This document shows, in pieces, positions 8,238-18,853 of a DNA stretch of 20,699 nucleotides. The notes under the pieces were generated by a model. That model did not search any database. It saw nothing but the letters and a program-made list of their open reading frames with translations, and had not been told where the DNA came from. Both the position numbers and the translations under genes were made by a program. Positions within the stretch are counted from its first letter, which is position 1, and every line of letters starts with the position of its first letter. The stretch comes from Clavulina sp. PMI_390 (lineage: Eukaryota > Basidiomycota > Agaricomycetes > Cantharellales > Hydnaceae): the NCBI GenBank assembly GCA_015039315.1, contig WIDE01000250.1, forward strand, positions 1 through 20,699. The letters run 5' to 3'.

Positions 8238-11200
8238 TCTCAACTTGCTCATCCACTTCACCGTCGACACCAGATTCATCGCCCTCACCAGACCCGAGTG
8301 CAGCTCCCCCAATCTCAATAAGTGTCCCACCCCCTTCTCGCCCCTTGGACAGCATGGCCTCTACGTGCAAATATGCCACTCGCCAGCCTGAGCCGGGGCC
8401 AAGAAGATTATTTGACAAGACTTCATGGAAATGTGTGGCGACGAGAACTTTAGGTGTGAGCGAGCGAGATTCAGATTCCAAAGAGAGCAGGCGTCGAATT
8501 ACTGCATAGAAAATGCTGGCACCATCTGCAGAGAAGAAGAATTAGTTCGTGTATGCGAAGAGGTATAGCGTATGGAGACAAGATAGGCGTCGGTGGACGG
8601 GTGGCCAAGGTGTTGTGGGACTGGTATGGCCGGGTGAGTCGCGGATTGCCAAACAAGTAGGAAGGAAGCACGAGCAGGCAGAGGAACACAGTCGACGAAG
8701 ATAGAAGTGACAAGAACTGAACCTGTGGGCGTCGTTCCATTTCCGAATTCATCCAGGAGGACCAAACTTCGCGGCGTGGCGTTGCGAAGAGCTAGTGATA
8801 CTTGATTCAAATCGATCATGAAGCTCCTGGATAAAGAAAAACGAGATGAGCAGGTAAAGCCAATATCAGGTCGTTTCTATCGCTCGTGATGCGCACGATT
8901 GAAGCTGTACAAGGAACCATCAGCGAACCCCTACACAACGGATTAGCAGAAAGCGGTATGGAAGCCCTCACCTTCGACACGGATTCTCGAGTTTGCAAAC
9001 GCGTAAAAACTGAAGAATAGAGGGAAGCCGTCAGGAAGTGGACAACCGAACGCGATATATCGTTAACTTTTGTCGACGATTCCAAGTGTTGCGCTATCAG
9101 CAGGGACAAAGCTAAAAAGAACAATCAGCGTCACTCAGATCGCTTTTGATCGCTTGTTTCGAGCTAACCATCCGATCTGATATCATTCGTTAGCCTCGGC
9201 CAGAAATGACAACTAAATAGCAGTCTAGACCGTACCTGAGCCATGAAAGGGATCAAAGCGTTCTAGTGGTGTAAGCTATGAGTCAGCCCCGACGTTGGGA
9301 CGTGTCGAATGAGCTAGAATACCTGTTTCAGATACACACTCTGAGAAGATTACGATATCAGCGTATTTCTTGTTTAGGCTAAGAGGCAAGCATACCTTCC
9401 CGCAAGCGTTTGGTCCAGTGACAATTGCAACGCTGTACGGCTCTTCGCTCTGGCTGACCTGCACACGAGTCTCGTCATCACCAGCAGCAGAATCCAGTTC
9501 CATCTCCATCTTTTCTTCCTCCCCAAGTTCTGAATCGATTTCACCCTTTGTCTCGGGCTCCCGTTTTCCGCCTCGTCCTCCAGCCAGGTACATGTCGTTA
9601 GGGACAAACACATCAGCCAGGCGTTCGACGAGGGGATGTCTGTTGCGGAGAGAAAGCACTGAAGCTAGTAAGTAGGTAAATTGTCGAGCGGAGTGCTCAC
9701 CTTCCTGCCTTGACATGAAGGATATTCTCCTCGACCATCCTGGGTATTCATACGCCTGGGATGCTGTTGCAAAAGACAACAAACTTCAAACAACTGCACA
9801 TCAGATCTCCCAAGAGTAGATGGAAAGCAAGAACTATGAGCCAAGCACTTACACATCAAGTTCAGCGCCAACGTCGCATGCCTGCCTCACCTCCTGCTCG
9901 AACTGAAACACTTCTTGTTCCAACTGATGCAAAAGCTCGATTTCCCTGACACTAAAAGTCAGCTGCCGGTAGCAGAGGGAGATACCGAACAGTTACGAAC
10001 CGATCTACACTCAGAAAAAAATGTTAGCGACTCATGAACAGTTTCGGGACGTAGTATAATCTTACCAGCTATCATTGTGTGCAAGTCACCGAAATGCTCG
10101 TCTAAAGCTAAGTTTTGGGCGACTCAGCAGCTGAAGACCATCAATACAGGCGTCAGAGTAATACATACCATACATGTGCTCGTCCTTATAATAAATCGAC
10201 GTCCTACGATATGTATAAGATTAGCCCAGAGGTCAAGGCCGCGCACCCAAGAACTACTGACGCTGTATAGAACTAGAATGGGATCAAAAACTATTGTGAA
10301 TGATGTAACGGGGTGGAAACTCACTTGACAGTTCCAGCCCTCCACGACTATAAATTCGGACGGATCACTCAATTCTTCGGGGCGAGGGACACAGATGAGG
10401 TAGCCTGTCAATAAAAGTATGTGAGACCGGCAGATCAGTGCAAGAAAATAAGGATTCTCTACTCGCCTAGTTGAGGGAAGTAGAGGACGTTCAGTGACTC
10501 CACAGAGTCAGGAGGGACCTCTTTCTTTATTTTCAGAGCAGTGCGCGATAGTACTTGGTCAAGCCCATAGTATGCGTGCTTGAATTTGTCGAGCTCCTCG
10601 TCAATGCCATGTCGTATGCACGTTCGTCGCTCACTCTCTGAGGTCTCCCAGTCGATCCTCTCGTTGATGAGACGACCCATCTCCTGAAGGCGAACAGAAT
10701 CGACGGAGTCGCGAAACTGAAAGAAATCAGCCTGTGAGAGTAGACTTGGGGGAATGGGGGAGAATCCAACTAACTTTCTCAACGATAAGAACATCCTGTG
10801 TATGCGACAAATCACTCAAGGTCTCCATCAACATCGCAACATGATATGCGAACTAGATCGTCATAGCCAGGAAGTCAAGTCAGTGGAGAAGAACAAATCC
10901 ACTTGGGTGCCACTCACCGTCACCAATGTCCGCCATTCGATCGTTGCGCCCTTGCCCATCTTGATACGAGTGAACGCTCGAGGCGCGTTTTTGAATACTT
11001 TCAGTTGACCATGCATGGCATCCGTGATGGGTGTATTCTCTCCTCGAATGAAACAAGCCACTGCGTCGTGGCGAGCCTCGATCTCTGGTATCGAGAGTAA
11101 CGGGCGAATGCACCATTGGCGAAGAAGGGTCCGACCAGCGTTCGTTTTCGTGAAGTCAAGAATTCCTATTGCGTGAAGCAGGGTCATATAAAGGAACGAA

Positions 11201-12503
11201 TGAGAGGTTGTAGTCGTGGACGTACCAAAGAGCGAAAGGCCTTCTTTCGACCTGTTGGAGTGCATTGCTGTAAGACGAGATTGAGAGGCGAATTGAATGA
11301 GGGAGTGAATGAAGCTCACAAGCATGGCTTTCGTCGTCAAAAATCTGCAGAGAGCTGGAGGAGGATGGTCATCGAAGTCGTTCGCGAAAGCATATAAATG
11401 ATCATACGATAATGCATCTGCGTTGATTTGCATAACCTGGTCTCTATTAGGATTTGATCAGAGGGAGGAAGCCAACAACGAACGGACGATCACTAACAAT
11501 GCAAGAATCTCTATCTTCTGAATATCGAGGCTCACGATCCCTTCGTGGTCCAGATCCCCTACAGCTTGCACGCGAGCAAGGTGATCGAGAAGTGCGCCGA
11601 CGGCGGACATCTGGAGCGAAGATGTCAAGATAGGTCCTCGGCGCATATACATCAATATGCTTACACAAAGGGGGATATCGGAGCTGCTGTAATTAGCAAG
11701 GCGAATGAGGGCATGATGTCGCAGCAAGGTTGGGTCACCTGCCTCTGCTCGCTGGCGACGCATGAAGTTGTACGCGTTTACCGAGACAGAGTGAGAGATT
11801 GAGGCCGCGTCATCTTCGACAAAGGTAGAGGTTTCGAAGTCTTCACGAGCGAAGATTGCCAGAGACAGCATCTTGTCCCTCCCTTTGCCTGGCATAAACT
11901 CACGGTGTGGTCGGACCTGAAACTTGCCGCCTAGTTCTTCCGCTGTATCGAATAATCAGATCCAGTGGCGCGAAGATGCTTTTATGCTCACTCGATTCGC
12001 GACAAAATGCCAGAAAGTCTTCGTCCGCTCGAGAGGGCGAGAATACCACGTCAGGGTTTGCTTGCTCAAGAACTGCACATATCACGGAGTGACGCGTTTC
12101 ATAAGCTATAGGATACAGTATATATGTGTCTGTGTGAGAACTCACGCATCTTGGCCAGATCGAAATTCGCGCTTTCCGCGGTGTCCTCCACGAGGTAGAG
12201 TGTCGACGCGTATGGAGAATAGTAAGCAGCTCCCAGTTTCCCGCTACGTCGCGTTTAGGAGATATCACGGCGAGATAGATGTGAGTCATACTTCACGCAT
12301 GTTACAGTCAGGCATGTCTCTCGTTCGTCTCCCTCGTCCTTGTCGCTGTCTTCGACTTCAGCGATGTTTTCTTCAATCTCAGGTTCAGAATCGTAGTCTT
12401 CTTGTTTCCAACGGACTTTCTTGGACGATGTATTGCCGTTGTCAGCTTTATCACGCTTGCGTTTGTTGCGGAAGTAGATGCGTTTCGGAGGTGCCATTGT
12501 CAT
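8236..12503 (-). CDS. MSH5: MutS homolog 5 (MSH5), about 27 exons, 3' end interrupted
   Basis: MSH5 is the meiotic MutS protein that pairs with MSH4 to clamp recombination intermediates and promote crossovers; it acts in the nucleus. About 875 residues can be read. After an acidic N-terminus come GKLGAAYYSPYAS, KEGLSLFG, the lever region (FYTA/TSIYYKDEHMY, LDEHFGDLHTMIA), KAG|RHPLVERLADVFVPND, Walker A TGPNACGK|SVYLKQ, MAQIG|CFVPADSATLGIVDK, RLQTRESVSK, SFMIDLNQVSLALRNAT and Walker B LVLLDEFGNGTTPT, then ATHFHEVL. SFMIDLNQ and the long RHPL..FVPN segment identify MSH5 rather than MSH4. Selected exons: 12503-12292, 12243-12146, 11942-11665, 11165-10918, 10731-10467, 9945-9853, 9639-9396, 8826-8723, 8525-8236. 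Very short exons: 10272-10262, 10004-10001, 9340-9323, 9262-9236, 9176-9169, 8930-8911. Exon 9783-9701 needs one extra base to stay in frame. The last roughly 100 residues of the family are absent, replaced by the 901-bp element. Start ATG 12503; 12497 is a second option. The allele is probably non-functional. Confidence 0.9.
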
Positions 12504-12508
12504 CTTGG

Positions 12509-12566
12509 CCAAGCGCACCCGCAAATTTGGCAGCACGTGATGGGAACTTCGCCGAAAATGGAAATT
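12509..12566 (+). repeat. Left arm of 58-bp inverted repeat at the MSH5 5' end
   Basis: Matches the reverse complement of 13144-13201 at 56 of 58 positions. It includes CACGTG (12534-12539) and the GGGAACTTCGCCGAAAATGG block. The arm begins 6 bp upstream of the MSH5 ATG, so it lies in the promoter or 5' untranslated region. It may be the arm of an inserted element or a duplicated, inverted promoter segment. Confidence 0.85.
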
Positions 12567-13143
12567 CTCCCCCCTTAGGTTGTCGAGGCAGGTTTTTGAT
12601 GTTTTTACTGGTTACTTGTATATGCCCTATCTAGTATATCTGCATGAATGACAATTCGATGGAGTAGGGATGTATCAACCAGCGACTTATGACAGATAGT
12701 GGGACGGAAGTGTGAAAAGCGCATTCATCAAAGGGCTATAGTTCGTTTATTTTAAGCTTTTTCAAAAGTCTTGCTGTGTCCCAGTGGAATCATATGTGAA
12801 TTTAACCGGCTGTCGTTATAAACATTGAATGTTCGAATCCTATTTTGCTCACTTTTTTCTCGCTTTTTTGACCTTTTTTTTTCTCGCTCTCCTTGTTGTG
12901 ATGCACCAAGTATCATGATGATGAAAATACTACCGGGTGAGAAAATTTTTATTCTTAACTCCTTCGCAGTTTCCAAACTATGCCTATTTTTAGTGTAGTT
13001 ATGTTGCGCTTCATGGGTGAGATGGCTTCCTAGCCTACTTTATACTGAAGCGATGCTATAATCTATTATAACTGCTGCAGTATTCCTACATGGTACTGGT
13101 TGCGATACTTGTATTTTGCCTTCGCGCGAATGAGTCTCCTCCC
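12567..13143. other. 577-bp spacer between the inverted-repeat arms
   Basis: AT-rich and without a gene. It contains several T runs at 12853-12890 and would form the interior of an element of about 693 bp if the 58-bp arms are terminal repeats. I see no clear target duplication outside the arms. Confidence 0.4.
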
Positions 13144-13201
13144 AATTTCCATTTTCGGCGAAGTTCCCATCACGTGCTGTCACATTTGCGGGTGCGCTTG
13201 G
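13144..13201 (-). repeat. Right arm of 58-bp inverted repeat
   Basis: Inverted copy of 12509-12566, with CACGTG at 13171-13176. It lies about 140 bp upstream of the plus-strand ATG at 13340, so the two copies sit in front of divergently oriented coding sequences. Confidence 0.85.
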
Positions 13202-13244
13202 AGGAATTGCCATTTTCGCGGAGAGTTGATTTCTGTTTGGCTCA

Positions 13245-13515
13245 GCGTGCCTTGTTGACGCGTCCGCTTGTGCCAAACAAAGCAAAGCCATCAGGGTTGG
13301 CTCGTTACTGTCCTTTATTGAACGATTCCTCAACTAGCCATGACTACGAGTTCTGGTGATGCACGCTATCGTGCCCCTCAGTCTCCCCTTATCGCATTGG
13401 AGTGTGGGATAAATCACCGCAACCATCCAGCCTGGAGACGACACAAGCCATCCCCTTCTCCAGAACCTCCCTCGGGCGGGGATCAAAATTTCAGCCCGTG
13501 ATGCTTGCTGCGCCG
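13245..13515 (+). repeat. Dispersed repeat, copy 1
   Basis: Resembles 20085-20345 in the same direction over roughly 260 bp with substitutions and small gaps. Shared blocks include GGCTCGTTAC, GATGCACGCTATC and TGTGATGCTTGCT. It covers the 5' start (ATG 13340) of the degenerate plus-strand gene. Confidence 0.7.
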
Positions 13516-15455
13516 AAGACTGCTTTACATCACCGCCAATCAATCGCCTGCGTCTGCTACTATCACACATTACCTCCGCCTCATACTGTACCTAATTCGC
13601 TATCCACAAGGCATCGCTACCTCACGTGGCTCCCTGTAGCGGACTCCACAATCAGCGCGTCTCGTTTGAAAATCTCCTTCTTATCGCTCATGGACTCGAT
13701 CGAACCTTTATTGTTCTCCCAAACTTATCGGTAGTCCTGCGTCATAATACCAACAGGCTCGACGTCCATCTCGCCAAGCGCCAGCAAGAGTGAGTAAACG
13801 CAAGCGCACCGAATTAACCCGATTTACTCCGAACAGTATGTCGTCGGGAATCTTTCTCCTGCTCCATAACAGCCTGTACTGATGACCTCCCACTTCAGTT
13901 CTGCTGTCTAGAAATCTCCACTCAAATCGACCTTGCTCCTCTCATTACAGCTCTGTGGTACGCGATGACATTGCTTCCTTCGTCGACTCGGCTAGCGGCC
14001 GCCTCTGATTTCATGCGTCTTCTCCTAGTTTCGCCACTGTCCCAAACACCAACTGCGAGCTGGTCAATTAGGATCAATCCGCCCCGATCTGAGCCTCCCC
14101 CATTTGCTCAAGAGAATAGGAAGGACCAGGGCAAACAATCTTTTGTGGTGCATGTCGAGCCTACCCCATCCACCTTCACTTCCACCTCATCATGCTCGAT
14201 GTCATCTCCAACTGTAGCGAGCATCTAAGCAGCAGCAACAACGCGAATATGAGTATATTAGGGTTACGTCGCCCCCGAGTCTCGATCAGTATAACCCCAC
14301 AAGCATAACGCCAACGTCCACCTCATTCCGCACTGCAGCACTCTTTCCCCGGGATACTCAATCCCGATCATCATCAAGATCGAAGAACTCTTGCTAGCCC
14401 GCCCGAGAGTACAAGAAAAACAGGGAGAAGAGCGACTTCAACAATATCCAAGGGCTCGCGAGCTCGCTTAGCTCGTCGAGTGGAAGCTCGCCCTTGCTCT
14501 TGCACTTGTCTGGATCGGAAGATGGTGGTACGGCGAGCACGAGTGCTGTGGCTGCCGGTGGTGATGTGCTTGTGCCCTCGTCGGACCCTGGTCCATCGAC
14601 GACGAGTGCATTTGATTTGGAGTGTGTGGTGGGGTTTGGATCGTAAACGGGGGTGCATCATCACGAATGTGAATGACCCGTCGTCTAGCGATCATGTCGC
14701 GGGTGGGCATGGTGCTCGTGGGGCGGGTGGCTCAAGGAAGACAAGCACCTCGTTTGGTTCAGGGAGTGCGGTGCATGCCGATTACCATCAGGATTAGAGC
14801 ATCCTACTTCCTAACACTCGACGTAAGCAAAAACGCATTTCCGGCTTTTCGTCTTGTCATCGCCGCCACGACCCTCTGACTTTTTGCCTTCTCTCCCCAT
14901 CAAATTCCCTTCCTTATACCCATACTCTGCATCTACCCTTCCTCACAAAGCGCTATCCAGGCGCAGACATCCACGATGCCCCCGCTTCCTCTCTCTTCCC
15001 ACCTTCTCCACCCAGCTCGAACGCCGAGAAGCATGCTACTCTGAAGAACGCGAAGCCTTGACAACAATGAGAAAGATCCCGTTACAGCAACCACTACGCT
15101 ACGATACTCATAGTGGCCCCGTTGAGTACGTCTCGGAAGGTCTCGACGCACTCGAATCCCGGGTACACAAGGATCGGTACGTCAGGGGCGCCTCGATACC
15201 CTTCACTTCCAGGAGATACGAGAGGTGGTGGTGGAGATTCATTGGGGTTTTTGGGGTTGCACACTTCACACATATGACCTTGGCATGCTTCGCCCATATG
15301 ACTTGTAATAACATCACAACGTACCACTCATCCCTGTTGTTTGCTTAAAAAAAGCGATTGATTCCTACAACGCCGCCCGCCGAGACGCCGAGCAAGAGAG
15401 TATGTTCGAGTTTGTGTGGCAGGGCCATTCGAAGGCTTCAGATCAGACAGCTTAA
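13340..15455 (+). pseudogene. Degenerate or unresolved plus-strand gene of unknown family
   Basis: Several coding-like islands lie in order on the plus strand but in different frames. They include MTTSSGDARYRAPQSP (13340), NRLDVHLAKRQQ (about 13755, followed by an intron-like GTGAGT..CAG), VVRDDIASFVDSASGRL (about 13955), a Ser-rich stretch (about 14445-14655), NDPSSSDHVAGG (about 14670), YPGADIHDAPASSLF (about 14955), DTHSGPVEYVSEGLDALE (about 15103), and a last block (15354-15455) ending QGHSKASDQTA and a TAA stop. Some frame changes could be introns. At least two (near 14655 and 15060) meet stop codons without a good splice pair. Ser/Pro-rich low complexity and a repeat of its 5' end at 20.1 kb fit a decayed member of a dispersed family. 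I cannot name the family. Confidence 0.4.
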
Positions 15456-15753
15456 CGTGTTAGAATACATGCACGACCAGTCAAATGTATGACAAGCGGA
15501 GATAGGCTACAATGGCGACAGCACAGAGGAAATGATTTGCTCAAAGCACGGAGAAAGTCCTCATACTCCGACATACGAGAAAGCAAGAAAGGCATACCGA
15601 TGGCAGGGATCCAAACAGGGAGCAAACTGCCCCTTCATGCCCAAAAGGCGTTTATGATGAGTGTTAAGGGAATAGTAATGGTCAGACGAGAGCAGTGCGA
15701 TGGGGTGAGATGGGCTGGAAAAAGTGTGATAAGACACCACGGCAATGTTGAGA

Positions 15754-16216
15754 TCAAGCAGTGTAATCGATGCCATGCTTCTTAAGGAGAGCTTCAAGTC
15801 GAGCAACCTCGGCCTTAGCCTGCACAGCGGCGGCAGCGGCCTCGTCGGCCGCAGCAGTGAGGGCATTGAGATCGGCTCGTTCAGCCTCAGCGTCGTGAGA
15901 TTGTTGAATTTTATTGCACTGGCACTGATATTGCGCTTCGAGACGAGTGCGTCTACGAGAGGTTTCTAAAGCACTTTCAGCTTGATTGCTCTGAGGTAAC
16001 GGAACAAACAAAAGGGTATTGATTAATTAGTAACCTTGGCTAACAAACGGTGGTGGAAACAGATAAAGGCCAAGGAGCCGATAAATACGGGCCAAGAAAA
16101 CACGAGTACTCACAAGGTCAGTGTATTGTTCCAACACTTGTGCAGCATGCTTCAAGACAAACTTGCGGTTGGTCACAGGCGTGGCCGCCTCATCCTGGAG
16201 AACCTCCATCACAATA
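15754..16216 (-). pseudogene. 3' half of a host gene split by the pogo-like element
   Basis: Coding runs from the TSD at 16216 down to 16114 (IVMEVLQDEAATPVTNR... to EQYTDL), then intron 15991-16113 (GTGAGT..CAG, phase 0), then exon 15990-15754 (SNQAESALETSRRRT... to a stop after GIDYTA). The second exon is strongly helical and Ala/Glu/Arg-rich, a likely coiled coil of about 70 residues ending ARLEALLKKHGIDYTA. A seeming ATG start at 16254 lies inside the transposon's terminal repeat, so it is not the native start. Joined to the 5' half at 18854-19646 across one TA, the frame is continuous and the whole protein would be about 376 residues. The function is unknown. Confidence 0.65.
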
Positions 16217-16239
16217 CAGTTGAGTCTCTCACAATGCAT
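16217..16239 (+). repeat. Terminal inverted repeat, transposase-end side
   Basis: Outer end of the pogo-like element; pairs with 18831-18853. The following part of the element supplies a fortuitous ATG (16254) in frame with the 3' half of the host gene. Confidence 0.85.
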
Positions 16240-16341
16240 AGGGTCGGTGGACATGTTTCTTTATGCATCATCGGATGGTATGCAGCAGGGTATTTTCACT
16301 ATTTTCGACTATTTTTACGTAATACAATATGTCAATTCCTA

Positions 16342-18561
16342 TTATTTTTTGAAGAATGAATCCAACGTCATTTGCTTCTCGTTTCCTCTTATCAGGCGGT
16401 GAGCAGACCCTCGTAGAAGTCGAAGGTGCTTCTGGAGCACAAGGATATCAAGTCCAGGCACATCAGCATGTGAGATACATACCTGTTCCAGCTGCTTGCA
16501 CAGTTCGCCAAGCTCGCGTGGAGTGATGTCCGGGCCTAAGTCCTCCTCATCGTCATCGCCATCGTCAGCCTCAACATCGATAGCAGCGCTAACTGATTCG
16601 GTGCTGGAGGATTTCACCATTTCGACGATTTCCTCATCACCACCAGGGAAATCGTATTCAGACTCTCCGATCTTGCGCTCCTCAGGCGGGTCGAGGATCT
16701 CATCTATAGTGAGGGGTTCGCCATGCACCCGGTTCCGTGACCGAAGCTGATCCACAGCTGACAAGAGTTTTTCCTCGGCTTCCACAAGCTGAGGAGGTCG
16801 GGCAGAGGAGGTGGATGGAGCATCAGGTAGGTTACGCTTCAATCTCTGCTGAGCTTCAAGTGCATCCAATTTTGATCCCACATCATCATCAGGCTCGAGA
16901 GCAAGATTGAAGGCAGCTGTCCAGTCGCCAGCAGAGTACGCAGACCCAAGAAGCTCTTGAACTTTACGCTCCAGAGTAGGAAGCGTGGCATCATTGTCGC
17001 GAAGGAATTCTCGAACGGCTCCCCAGGCTTTATCGAATGCTGTAGACTCCGTCCTGGGCTCATTGAGCTGACCCCTGAGAAGCCGCACAGCGGAAAATAC
17101 AGGAAACATGAGCTGAGTGAGGCCAGCTAAGAAACGAAGAACTTCACATACGGCAGAATCCCAGTGTGTTCCCAGCAGTTTACAATTGTCGAACACAAAA
17201 CATCACGCCATGCTTTCTTACCAAGAAGCATAGCTTCTAGGACATCAAGCCCAAAGATATCGGTATCCCCAGCCTCGTCACGATCAAGAGCACGTTGACA
17301 GAATGCACGGCGATGGTGAGCCTTGAATGTGCGGATGCAGCCGGCATCAAGAGGCTGCACAAACGATGTCATGTTTGGCGCAAAGTTCACCAATTTGATG
17401 TTGGTTGGCTGGTATGATATGTCGTGGCCAGAGAAGTTGTCCATAAGTAGGCAGACATGGCGACCCTCGCGACGGAAAATTGCGTCGTGATGCTTGACAT
17501 ATCTGGGGAAGCAAATGGGTGAGAAGGAGTGACGATAAGGCGCCTTGATGAGCAACGCACTCTTCAAAAAGCACTTGGGTCATCCAAGCTTTCTTATTCG
17601 CACGATAGTAAAACCCCAAATCTTTACCCGATTTTTTCTTGAACGCCCGGGGCTTCAAGGCTCGCCCGATGAAAAACGGCTCGTATTTATCGCCAGCAGC
17701 ACTGACCATGAAACCGATTGAGATTCGAGTCTTGTCAGCCTTCTTGCCGGACATCTGTTTGCTTGCGAGTCCTCGATCTGGGGGCGCCTTCCAGAAGAAG
17801 CCTGTCTCATCAAAGTTGAGAACATCGCGCTTGTCATAAGGTGCAACAATGGCCTTGATTCGTTCGCGCTCTTCGGCAACTGCTTTGAGATCAACGCTCC
17901 CGGCCTCGCCATGCCGGCGAATCTGTTTGAGACCATATCTATGACACATTGATTAGCAAGCATTCATCGAACTGTCTCTCAAGAACCAATCGTACGTTTG
18001 ACAAAACTTGGGAATCCAACCTTTGCTCTTCAGGCGCTCGTTCTGCGGAACGTCAAAGAGATTTTCGAATCTCTCGCGTTTCGTTTCCAGCATTGGGCCA
18101 CTGACAGTCTCGCCCTTTTCCTCCATATGCCGTACCCATAGAAAGAGCGAGCGCTCAACCTGAGGCTGCACGACAATCCGTTCCCGCTTGGTGTTCAGGG
18201 CATTTGGCGTAGCATTGAGCCGTCGTTCTATGTCCTCACGACCCTTTTTTGATAGGTGACGGGAAAGTGATGACTGCGTGAAGAGAATGGCTCCCTCCTT
18301 GCGTGTAGCAAAATGTTTCACCACGTCACCCTGGGTGAGACTAGGGTTCTTGACTCTCTCGGCGTCGTACCAATCGCGCACAGTGATCCAATCATAGAGT
18401 GTCAGATGTTCATGAGAATCTTGCTGTTGAGCGGAAGGCTTGGCTGAGGACTTTGGCTGATTCTTTGGCTTTGGGCCGGGCTTTTTGGTGCGTTGGTAGG
18501 GTTTATGCGGCTCTTTTGGAGCCTTACGAGAGCGGGTGGGACCACTGAATGATTCAGACAT
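16342..18561 (-). CDS. Pogo/Tigger-like transposase (CENP-B HTH, DDE_1) with C-terminal PIP box
   Basis: Cut-and-paste transposase of about 658 residues. Exons: 18561-17996, 17938-17561, 17502-17152, 17074-16483, 16431-16342. The four introns (51-77 nt) are GT-AG and phase-consistent; two have GTATGT donors. A basic, Pro/Lys-rich N-terminus (KKPGPKPKNQPK) may serve nuclear import and DNA contact. Residues about 50-190 form the paired helix-turn-helix DNA-binding region (TLYDWITVRDWYD; SLSRHLSKKGREDIERRL; SKGWIPKFCQTYGL). The catalytic triad is D232 (LNFDETGFFW), D336 (LLMDNFSGHD) and D367 (FVQPLDAGCIRTFKAHHRR), with 30 residues between the last two, as in pogo/Tigger. The C-terminal part is acidic. 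It ends QMTLDSFFKK (649-658), a canonical PCNA-interacting QxxLxxFF motif. All key residues are present, so it may be active. The 51-nt last intron is in frame and stop-free. Confidence 0.92.
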
Positions 18562-18593
18562 GATGTGCTGAGCAGTGAAAGCGACTGAGAGCC

Positions 18594-18599
18594 TTTATA
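18594..18599 (-). promoter_or_regulatory. TATA-like box of the transposase gene
   Basis: TATAAA reads on the minus strand 33-38 bp upstream of the transposase ATG at 18561, within the sequence CTTATAAAGG. The short distance would leave a very short leader, so it may act with an initiator close to the ATG. Confidence 0.35.
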
Positions 18600-18830
18600 A
18601 GGTGGGTTAAACAAAGGACACAAAGCAGTGGCTGGTCCATTTGGCCGCCAACCACCGTGCAAACCACATTTTTGGAACAAGAAGTGGACAAATATATTGC
18701 ATAATGTTTGCAATTTGGTGATGCAATATTCGATCTAAGACATTTTGCATAATCTACTATTAGGCTACTATCTACCAACCCGGTGGACGTCTCTTGGTAT
18801 GCACCAATACATATTATGCACTGTAATGTG

Positions 18831-18853
18831 ATGCATTATCGGAGACTCAACTG
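18831..18853 (-). repeat. Terminal inverted repeat, transposase-start side
   Basis: Outer end of the pogo-like element; pairs with 16217-16239 (20 of 23 matches). It overlaps the open frame of the host gene, adding about 28 foreign residues and a stop at 18768-18770 to the 5' half. Confidence 0.85.

Noticed and set aside
8470..12503. MSH4 rather than MSH5
   Set aside because: The SFMIDLNQ..LVLLDEFG segment, the RHPL..FVPND block and the KEGLSLFG motif follow MSH5, not MSH4.
12504..12536. Upstream extension of MSH5 to 12536
   Set aside because: It would begin at GTG and lies in the inverted-repeat arm; the ATG at 12503 is the first real start.
11924..12634. 236-codon plus-strand open frame over MSH5
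   Set aside because: Antisense to well-supported MSH5 exons and their introns; the translation is a shadow.
16217..16254. ATG at 16254 as native start of the small coiled-coil gene
   Set aside because: The ATG and the next 12 codons are transposon end sequence; the host frame continues from the other side of the element.
18768..18853. C-terminal tail STVESPIMHH... of the 292-codon frame as native
   Set aside because: Encoded by the transposon's terminal repeat, inside the TA boundary at 18854-18855.
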